A stretch of 64,000 nt of DNA from GCA-2683135 sp964507445 (lineage in GTDB: Bacteria; Planctomycetota; GCA-002687715). Positions 1 to 5,824 of this stretch are shown here, piece by piece. Location of the stretch: contig CAZDQF010000015.1 of the NCBI GenBank assembly GCA_964507445.1, positions 62,001 to 126,000 of the forward strand, given 5' to 3'. Made by a program: the position numbers and the translations under genes. The notes beneath the pieces were generated by a model. It saw nothing but the letters and a program-made list of their open reading frames with translations. It was not told where the DNA came from and did no database searches. Numbering within the stretch: the first letter of the stretch is position 1; each line of letters starts with the position of its first letter.

Positions 1-201
1 GACGAGTTCCTGGAGCTGCCCGGTGTCATGACCTTCAGGCGAGGCCGGGTGGCGGGGTCCCACCGCGAGGAGTACCTCGTGCGCATCCAAGACGGCTCCT
101 ATCCAGCGCTGGACCGGGCGTCCCACGCGCTGGAGGAGGCCAGGCGGGATGCGACGGATCGCATCCTGCGATTCCTCCGTTCCTGCAACCACGGGAGGTG
201 A
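1..201 (+). CDS. C-terminal end of a truncated protein of unknown function
   Basis: An open frame runs from the window edge to a TGA at 199-201 and gives 66 residues; the start lies outside the window. The visible part is charged and probably helical near the end (ALEEARRDATDRILRFL). I recognise no domain. It ends six bases before the ATG of the next gene, on the same strand, and the Shine-Dalgarno of that gene (GGAGGTGA, 194-201) overlaps its last codons, so the two are probably cotranscribed. Confidence 0.6.
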   Translation, partial: DEFLELPGVMTFRRGRVAGSHREEYLVRIQDGSYPALDRASHALEEARRDATDRILRFLRSCNHGR

Positions 202-207
202 CTGGGA

Positions 208-657
208 ATGTTCGTGATCAACAGGTGGATGGCCGCGGTGTTCTTCAGCGTCCTTCTCGTCCCCGTGGCCAGCGCGCAGGTGACACGGTGCCGTGGTTGC
301 GTAAGAGAGGTGTCCGTCCCCTCGTTGCCGTGGGGCTACTCCTACACCTACACCGTGGCGTGGGGCGCCGGCGGCCAGGACGGAGCGTGCCACTGGTACC
401 CGAACCCGGGAGTGTGCCACCCGTCACCCATCTGCAGCGGCGACTACCTCCTCAAGGTGACCAACACGGGGCTCACCCTGTACCAGAGACAACCCCAGGA
501 CGTACGGAACGTGATCGTCCGCACCGGGGACACCATCGTGGTCCAGGGTTACTCCATCTGCTGCGCGGACTCCGGGCACGCCTCCGTGCTGGCGGGCACG
601 TCCTCTTACTACTACTCCTTCGTGGCGGGGTGCAGCAGCTGTCGCAGGAGTCGTTGA
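208..657 (+). CDS. Small secreted cysteine-rich protein, unknown function
   Basis: The 149-residue product begins with a clear signal peptide (about residues 1-23, ending ASA-Q). The mature part has nine cysteines, including a CRGC pair right after the cleavage site, a CC pair, and a CSSC pair near the C-terminus, so a disulfide-rich extracytoplasmic protein is likely. The start ATG is supported by the strong Shine-Dalgarno GGAGGTGA at 194-201. An overlapping frame at 198-716 is rejected because it lacks a signal peptide and is Arg/Pro/Gly-rich like a shadow frame. I recognise no family. It follows the truncated gene at the window edge by six bases. Confidence 0.7.
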   Translation: MFVINRWMAAVFFSVLLVPVASAQVTRCRGCVREVSVPSLPWGYSYTYTVAWGAGGQDGACHWYPNPGVCHPSPICSGDYLLKVTNTGLTLYQRQPQDVRNVIVRTGDTIVVQGYSICCADSGHASVLAGTSSYYYSFVAGCSSCRRSR

Positions 658-1022
658 CGGGAGGGGGGTGCGGGCAACGTGCGTCGCCCGTCGTGGGTCG
701 TGAACAGGGAGCTTGAAGATCGATCCCGAGAATTACCTTTCCAAGAGCACGGCTTTGGGCCTACAATGAAATTGTTCACCTCGCGGTGAGCACTTCATCC
801 CCACCCCCGTTTCCCCCCACCCCCTTCACCAAGAACGCCCCCACCCCCGACCTCTGTCTTCTTGTTTGCGTCGAGCGGTCTGTTTCCAGCCTGACACCCA
901 AACAAGCTCTCAAGTCTATTTTTTCCCGCCTCTCTCGCGCATCGCACCACTTCCGCTTCGCGAGTCGGTTGGCAAGCGTCGATCTGTTTCGCCCTACCGA
1001 TTCTCTGCACCGGAATTGTCAA
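658..1022. other. 365-bp non-coding stretch with pyrimidine-rich leader
   Basis: No convincing gene lies here. The stretch holds a possible -10 box TACAAT at 762-767 with only a poor -35 match (TTCCAA at 739-744), then a strikingly C-rich block at 799-848 and a pyrimidine-biased tract up to the next start codon. An open frame extends back from the gene at 1023 to 786, but its translation is low-complexity and it places the signal peptide internally, so I treat it as untranslated leader. Confidence 0.5.
799..848 (-). repeat. G-quadruplex-forming tract (G-runs on the minus strand)
   Basis: The plus strand has six C-runs in 50 bases: C4 at 799-802, C5 at 804-808, C6 at 813-818, C5 at 820-824, C5 at 838-842 and C5 at 844-848. 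The first four are separated by only 1, 4 and 1 bases. The minus strand therefore has the classical pattern of four G-runs with short loops. It lies about 175 bp upstream of the next start codon. Confidence 0.6.
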
Positions 1023-1910
1023 ATGAGAAGTTGCGCCGTTCTCCTCGCGATGGCCGTCTCCGTCGCTGCCCAAATCACCGCACCCTTCCACGAGCCGTTC
1101 GATGCGGCGGGTTGGGATACGAATTCGTGGACCGTCACCTCCGGTGGTGGCTACATCGTCTTGACCGGCCCACCTTCGGACAAGTGGCTGGCCATGATGG
1201 GTGGCAACCCGTCTAACTGGACCACGCCGCGTGTCGATGTGGTCGTGGACCTCGGAAGTGTCGAGGGTATGGTCGCTCGCTTCCATGCTGGTTTCCAAGA
1301 CCCGGGTACCTACCCAGGAGCCTACGGACGATTCACCATCAGCAGCGCCGGCGGGGTCATCCTGCACCAGACCGACATGGTGCCCACGTGGCCGACTCAG
1401 GTCATGCACGAGTACGTGTACGACACGACCCCGTTCTTCAACGGACCCGGTACGGTGGTGGTGTTCACGTGGGAGCTGCATTCACATAGCTCCGCCGCAT
1501 ACAGCAGCGTGTGGCTCGATGACCTGATCCTCGAAGAGCCGCCGTCGTTCAGCTACTCCCTGTCTCAGGGGCCGCTGGGTGACGGGATCGTGAGGTTGAC
1601 CGCCGGGGAGCCCAACGCTCCGTACTTCATCCTCCATTCAGACAACGCGTTGAACGCAGCGTTGGGCGGCAACGGGTGGTTCTTCGGGCTCCACCTGGAC
1701 ATGGATGATCTGATGAACCAGCTTCTGATCGCGTCGTTGGGTAACCCCCTCTTCGGAGGAACGCTCGACTCGAACGGTCAATTCACCATGACCGTGCCTG
1801 GAGGAGGGCTGGGGTTCCTGGCCGGCCAGACGTGGTGGGGTGTCGGTGTCCAGCAGACCGCTAATGGTCTGTTCCAGGGCTCCAACGTCGCCTCCATCAC
1901 ATTCCAATAA
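1023..1910 (+). CDS. Secreted protein with planctomycete-type C-terminal domain, unknown function
   Basis: I chose the ATG at 1023 because it gives a signal peptide directly (MRSCAVLLAMAVSVAAQ), leaving a 295-residue protein. The N-terminal half (residues about 20-165) looks like a beta-sandwich with many aromatic and Gly residues. The C-terminal part (about 175-295) opens with FSYSLSQGPLGDG and ends in a series of beta-strand-like segments (GGTLDSNGQFTMTVP). I associate such tails with secreted proteins of marine Planctomycetota, but this is recollection rather than a search. No catalytic motif is visible. No Shine-Dalgarno is obvious. The next gene converges on it. Confidence 0.7.
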   Translation: MRSCAVLLAMAVSVAAQITAPFHEPFDAAGWDTNSWTVTSGGGYIVLTGPPSDKWLAMMGGNPSNWTTPRVDVVVDLGSVEGMVARFHAGFQDPGTYPGAYGRFTISSAGGVILHQTDMVPTWPTQVMHEYVYDTTPFFNGPGTVVVFTWELHSHSSAAYSSVWLDDLILEEPPSFSYSLSQGPLGDGIVRLTAGEPNAPYFILHSDNALNAALGGNGWFFGLHLDMDDLMNQLLIASLGNPLFGGTLDSNGQFTMTVPGGGLGFLAGQTWWGVGVQQTANGLFQGSNVASITFQ

Positions 1911-1919
1911 TCAACTTGC

Positions 1920-2034
1920 CTACCTTCGGTGGCGACCGTCCTCCTTCCTTTCTGGTCCGCAGCGATGAGAAGGAGCACATCGCTGGGGCCGCTTGCCAGA
2001 CGGCTATCAGAGTCGCGGTCGGCACCGAAGGTAG
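1920..2034. repeat. Large nested foldback (inverted repeat) element
   Basis: A 19-bp left arm (1920-1938) is matched at 18 of 19 positions by an inverted right arm (2016-2034). Inside lie TCTGG at 1951-1955 with CCAGA at 1996-2000, and a perfect 8-bp hairpin CAGCGATG (1960-1967) with CATCGCTG (1978-1985). The 115-bp unit can thus fold into one long branched hairpin. It sits between two convergent genes. It has no U-tract, so it is not a standard terminator; a structured RNA or a small foldback repeat is possible. Confidence 0.6.
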
Positions 2035-2172
2035 CGCCCTTTTCTCGCACTTGCCTCGTTGACGACTCCTGGCCCCGTTGGGACCGGACCTGAGATGCGA
2101 AGCGCGGGGGGATGAAACGACGGGACGCCGGATTCGGTGATGCGTCGCTCGGTGCCCTCGCAGATCGGGTTC

Positions 2173-2195
2173 GGTCCCCCTTTTTCTTGGGGACC
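2173..2195 (-). terminator. Stem-loop just after the stop codon of the minus-strand secreted protein
   Basis: GGTCCCC (2173-2179) pairs perfectly with GGGGACC (2189-2195) around a 9-nt loop that is T-rich on the plus strand. It begins five bases beyond the TAA at 2201-2203. There is no U-run after the stem on the minus strand, so termination is plausible rather than certain. Confidence 0.4.
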
Positions 2196-2200
2196 CGGGT

Positions 2201-2986
2201 TTACTGAACCGTCACGATCAGCGGAGGGGATATCCCTGAGAGGGCGCCCTGGGGAGAGATGGTGACGAACGCGACGTGCGCGGTGAACCCCGACAGCCCA
2301 GGCGTCGGCGGAATGATGGCTGTCACCACGGACGATCCCGCAGCATCCAGGTTTCCGTTGGTGTTGAGGAAGATGGGATTTGTGGGGTCGGTGGAGAGCT
2401 GGAGGAGGAAGTCGTTGGCCAGGGGGACGACCCGGCCGTCGGGGATCGGGATTCCCGGCGTCGTCGCGGTTGCGAACCCACATATGTAGGGAGCACCTGG
2501 TTCGGCGGGGCTGGAGAGGGACACGGTCAGGCTGCCGCCGACGGTTGCGGGACCGGCGGATAAGGAAGGGACGGCGGTGCACGGGCCCGCGGTGACGGGG
2601 ATGGCGAACCCGCTGACGTCGGAGAGCACGGGAGCGCTCATGCAGATGGGGCCACCGGTGGGCGTCACTTGAAGCCGCGTCAAGAACGCTCCGGGGGTCG
2701 GTGGGATGGTGGCGAGGGTCAGGGAGTATCCCAGGACGACTCCCGTCGTGCCGAAGACGACCTGGAGTCCGGCGGCGGCCGCCGCGCCACCGGTGGCGCC
2801 GGTGATCGTGGCTCCGGTGACGGTGAACTGGAATCCGGCCACCGGTGTCGGAGTGGAGAGGTAGATGTCCACGGTCGACGGCTGTCCGGTGGGGTTGGCG
2901 AAGGTGAGGGTCGCCGGTGTCTGCGCCGCGCCTGTGTACGGGAAGGTCAGCAACCAGGCCAGGGTCAGCAGCAGTCGGGGCTTCAT
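2201..2986 (-). CDS. Secreted cohesin-like beta-sandwich protein, unknown function
   Basis: The 261-residue product starts with a signal peptide (MKPRLLLTLAWLLTFPYTGAAQ). The first half of the mature protein (about 25-115) resembles a cohesin-type beta-sandwich: alternating strands around VAGFQFTVTGATITGA, then a glycine/alanine-rich stretch and a strand ending FLTRLQV. A second beta-rich part follows and contains three cysteines. No dockerin partner is visible nearby. GGAG at a suitable distance upstream supports the start. The cohesin resemblance is inference from the strand pattern. Its promoter region is shared with the divergent sulfatase gene. Confidence 0.65.
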   Translation of the reverse strand: MKPRLLLTLAWLLTFPYTGAAQTPATLTFANPTGQPSTVDIYLSTPTPVAGFQFTVTGATITGATGGAAAAAGLQVVFGTTGVVLGYSLTLATIPPTPGAFLTRLQVTPTGGPICMSAPVLSDVSGFAIPVTAGPCTAVPSLSAGPATVGGSLTVSLSSPAEPGAPYICGFATATTPGIPIPDGRVVPLANDFLLQLSTDPTNPIFLNTNGNLDAAGSSVVTAIIPPTPGLSGFTAHVAFVTISPQGALSGISPPLIVTVQ

Positions 2987-3087
2987 GACGGCGCGCTCCG
3001 TTGAGAGAGGAGGTCCAGCGCGAGCACCTCCATCGTAACCAGGGTGAGGGGCCCTGGTACGTGCTCCCGTTGAGCGGGAGGGGCTGG

Positions 3088-3093
3088 TAGCCT
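3088..3093 (+). promoter_or_regulatory. Candidate -10 box of a leaderless sulfatase mRNA
   Basis: TAGCCT lies six bases before the ATG at 3100, and there is no Shine-Dalgarno between them. The spacing places transcription start at or next to the start codon, as at several other genes in this window. Confidence 0.4.
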
Positions 3094-3099
3094 GCCGCC

Positions 3100-4521
3100 A
3101 TGAACCGTGTGTTGGTCGTCTGTCTGGTGGCTTTCGGGGCCGGGCCTCTGTCCCATGCTCAGTCCAAGGGACCGAACATCGTCGTCATGCTCGCTGATGA
3201 CATGGGTTACGGCGATCCCGGGTGCTTCAACGGGAAATCCCGCATCAAGACGCCTCATATCGACCGACTGGCCGCGGAGGGTATGCGGTTCACGGACGCC
3301 CACGCGCCCGGCGCCTACTGCATCCCGTCGCGCTACGGCCTCCTGACCGGACGGTACCCGTTGCGCAACCGGTTCAACGTGGCGCGTCAGGCCGCCATCG
3401 GGGAGGACCAGGTGACCCTGGCGAGCCTGCTGCGGTCACGGGGATACCGCACCGGGATGGTCGGCAAGTGGCACCTGGGGTTCGACCGTGGCCCGGACTT
3501 CGACTGGTCCGAGCCCATGAAGGGTGGGCCTCTGGATGTGGGGTTCGATGAGTACTTCGGTATCCCGGCCTCGCTGGACATCCCTCCCTACTACTACATC
3601 CGCGGCCGTCGCCCCGTCGCGCCGCCAACGGAGACCATCGCCGCGCGCAACACCAGGGGGTGGACGGATATCCAGGGAGAGTTCTGGCGGGCGGGTCGGA
3701 TCGCCAAGGGCTTTGTCCATTCAGAGGTGCTCCCGGTTTTTGAACGGGAAGCGGTGGCGTTCATCCAGCGACGGGCCCGAGACGAGGTCCGACGGCCGTT
3801 CTTCCTGTACGTCGCCTTCGCCTCTCCGCATACCCCCTGGTTGCCCACGGGAGAGTTCAAGGACAAGAGCCCGATCCCGTTGTATGGGGACTTCGTCACC
3901 GAGACCGACGCCGCCGTGGGGAACATCCTCAAGGCGCTGAAGGAAGGGGGCTTCGACGATGACACCCTGGTCATCTTCACCTCGGACAACGGGCCGGTGT
4001 GGTATCCAGCGGACGTGCAGAAGTACGGCCATCGCTCCGTGGGGCCGTTCCGGGGCATGAAGAGCGACTGCTGGGAGGGCGGCCATCGCATGCCGTTCGT
4101 CGCTCGTTGGAAGGGCAGGGTGTCCGTCGGCGCTCGGTGCGACCAGACCGTCTGCTTCACGGACCTGCTGGCGACGTTCGCCGAGGTCACGGGGCGTCCC
4201 CTGGAATCCGGGAAGGCCGGGGACAGCGTCAGCATGGTGCCGTTGCTCACCGGGGGATCGGACCCCATCCGCGACGTCACGGTGCTGCGGTTGCGTGCGT
4301 CCGTGGTCCGCCAGGGCAAGTGGAAGCTCATTGACCACCTCGGCTCGGGCGGCTTCTCCAAGCCCCGGAGGGTCAGGCCACGGAACGGCGGCCCCAAGGG
4401 GCAGCTGTACGATCTCGAGGCGGACCCGGGGGAGACCACCAATCTCTGGTTGGAGGAGCCCGAGGTGGTGGCGCGGCTGACCGCGATCCTGGACGCCCAC
4501 AAGGCCGCTCGCCCACGCTGA
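3100..4521 (+). CDS. Exported type I sulfatase
   Basis: The 473-residue protein hydrolyses sulfate esters, probably of a sulfated polysaccharide, outside the cytoplasm. It has a signal peptide (about residues 1-20), the metal-binding DD pair at 33-34 (LADDMGYGD), and the modification motif C-I-P-S-R with Cys74, the residue converted to formylglycine in active enzymes. Later motifs are typical of the family: a His in the PHTPW segment and SDNGP for metal binding. Length matches family A sulfatases. Two proteins with FGE-like domains follow, but neither has the cysteine pair of a true formylglycine-generating enzyme, so the activator is probably elsewhere. The substrate cannot be read from the sequence. 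Confidence 0.93.
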   Translation: MNRVLVVCLVAFGAGPLSHAQSKGPNIVVMLADDMGYGDPGCFNGKSRIKTPHIDRLAAEGMRFTDAHAPGAYCIPSRYGLLTGRYPLRNRFNVARQAAIGEDQVTLASLLRSRGYRTGMVGKWHLGFDRGPDFDWSEPMKGGPLDVGFDEYFGIPASLDIPPYYYIRGRRPVAPPTETIAARNTRGWTDIQGEFWRAGRIAKGFVHSEVLPVFEREAVAFIQRRARDEVRRPFFLYVAFASPHTPWLPTGEFKDKSPIPLYGDFVTETDAAVGNILKALKEGGFDDDTLVIFTSDNGPVWYPADVQKYGHRSVGPFRGMKSDCWEGGHRMPFVARWKGRVSVGARCDQTVCFTDLLATFAEVTGRPLESGKAGDSVSMVPLLTGGSDPIRDVTVLRLRASVVRQGKWKLIDHLGSGGFSKPRRVRPRNGGPKGQLYDLEADPGETTNLWLEEPEVVARLTAILDAHKAARPR

Positions 4522-4531
4522 GACCTTCTCC

Positions 4532-4554
4532 CCGCAGGGGTTGCGGTTGTTTTT
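4532..4554 (+). terminator. Rho-independent terminator of the sulfatase gene
   Basis: A 5-bp stem CCGCA/TGCGG with a GGGGT loop is followed by TTGTTTTT. It begins 11 bases after the sulfatase stop. The stem is short, so strength is uncertain. Confidence 0.5.
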
Positions 4555-4722
4555 CGGCGTGGGGGAATTTCTCGCGAAGGATCCGATTCTCCTGCGAACG
4601 GGGCGGTTCTTGTCCGTTGGCGGCGATGGCGGTCGGAATATCCCGACGCCGGTGCGTCATCCAGAGGGTCGCCACACCCGACGTGAGAGGTCGGGGGCGC
4701 GGTTCCATGGAGGAGAGAAGCC

Positions 4723-5733
4723 ATGACGCTGAACACCCTGACCACGATCCTGATCCTGATGGCAGCGCCTTTCCCCGGTTCGGATGACGGCTCCCGTTGC
4801 TCCATGGCGGAGGCTGAAGCCGGCGTTCCGGCGGAGACCTTGTGGGAGCGGGCGATCCTGGAGATCGCCGCCAGTCCCACCTACGGCGGGCTCGAGCTGA
4901 TGCCGCAGGAGGGCCTGATTCCCCTGGGTGCCGACCCCGCCTCCGGTCTCCAGGAGTTCGCGCACTCCTCCAGCGGTTCGGTCCCCGAGCGCGACCCTGA
5001 GTCGGGAGCCCTGGTCCTCAAGGATGACAGCTGCCTGGTGTTCGTCCTGCTGCCTGGCGGCACGTTCCACATGGGTGCCCAGAAGAAGGACCCTGCCGGC
5101 GCCAATCACGACAGCGGCACCATGGGCAAGCGAGAGGGACCCGTCCACGAGGTCACCCTCGCGCCGTACTTCATCTCCAAGTACGAGATGACCCAGGCCC
5201 AGTGGCTGCGGTCCACCGGCGACAAGCCGAGCTTCTTCCTGCGGGCCCTGGACACGGTGGAGCCTCGGTTCCCGGTGGAGCAGGTGACCTGGTCCGAATG
5301 CGCTCGGGTGATGAAGGCGCAGGGCCTCTCGTTGCCGACGGAGGCCCAGTGGGAATACGCCTGCCGCGCCGGCTCCACCACACCCTGGAACACCGGGTCC
5401 GAGGGCGAGACGGTGAAGCGATCCGCCACCCTCGATCAGGAGAGCCCCGTAGCGGTCGGCGGCCATGCCCCCAACCAGTTCGGTCTCCATGACATGCACG
5501 GGAACGTCTGGGAATGGTGTCAGGACGGCTTCCTGTTCTACAAGGACAACCCGGTGCGGCCTGCTGACGGCCTCCGCTCCACCGACGACTCCCCGAAGTT
5601 CCGGATCTACCGGGGTGGCGGCTTCTTCAACAAGGCGCCCATGAGCCGCTCCTCCGCCCGCCACTACGGAGAACCGGGGGCCGTGGAGAACGACGTCGGC
5701 CTGCGTCCCATGCGACCGATCGCGGTCCAGTAG
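4723..5733 (+). CDS. Exported SUMF1/FGE-like domain protein
   Basis: The 336-residue protein has an N-terminal hydrophobic segment (about residues 4-20), an approximately 60-residue linker, then a SUMF1/FGE-sulfatase fold: strand FVLLPGGTFHMGA, LPTEAQWEYACRAG, HDMHGNVWEWCQDG and a C-terminal RGGGFFN/GLRPM segment. True formylglycine-generating enzymes carry a C-x4-C copper-binding pair in the last of these blocks; here it reads GGGFFNKAPMSRSS, with no cysteine. I therefore expect a C-type-lectin-like binding or different oxidoreductase role. The start is supported by AGGAG at 4711-4715. The following gene carries a close paralogue of the same domain, starting with the same lead-in (G-L-x-P-x-G-x-D-P-x-S-G-L). 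Confidence 0.85.
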   Translation: MTLNTLTTILILMAAPFPGSDDGSRCSMAEAEAGVPAETLWERAILEIAASPTYGGLELMPQEGLIPLGADPASGLQEFAHSSSGSVPERDPESGALVLKDDSCLVFVLLPGGTFHMGAQKKDPAGANHDSGTMGKREGPVHEVTLAPYFISKYEMTQAQWLRSTGDKPSFFLRALDTVEPRFPVEQVTWSECARVMKAQGLSLPTEAQWEYACRAGSTTPWNTGSEGETVKRSATLDQESPVAVGGHAPNQFGLHDMHGNVWEWCQDGFLFYKDNPVRPADGLRSTDDSPKFRIYRGGGFFNKAPMSRSSARHYGEPGAVENDVGLRPMRPIAVQ

Positions 5734-5812
5734 TCCTGAGACCGGTCGTTCGCGCGTATGTCGGCGGGGCCCATGCGCTCCGGGCCCGTAGAGCGCCGTG
5801 AGGGCGGCCGGT

Positions 5813-5818
5813 TAGAGT
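5813..5818 (+). promoter_or_regulatory. Candidate -10 box of a leaderless kinase mRNA
   Basis: TAGAGT ends six bases before the ATG at 5825, with no Shine-Dalgarno close by. Confidence 0.4.
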
Positions 5819-5824
5819 GACTCC

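Noticed and set aside
198..716. 172-codon frame overlapping the first secreted protein
   Set aside because: Arg/Pro/Gly-rich without signal peptide; the 208 start has a strong Shine-Dalgarno and signal sequence.
786..1022. N-terminal extension of the secreted protein at 1023
   Set aside because: It would place the signal peptide internally and translates the C-rich tract into low-complexity sequence.
4723..5733. Calling this protein a true formylglycine-generating enzyme for the neighbouring sulfatase
   Set aside because: The C-x4-C copper-binding pair required in characterised FGE is not present in the last conserved block.
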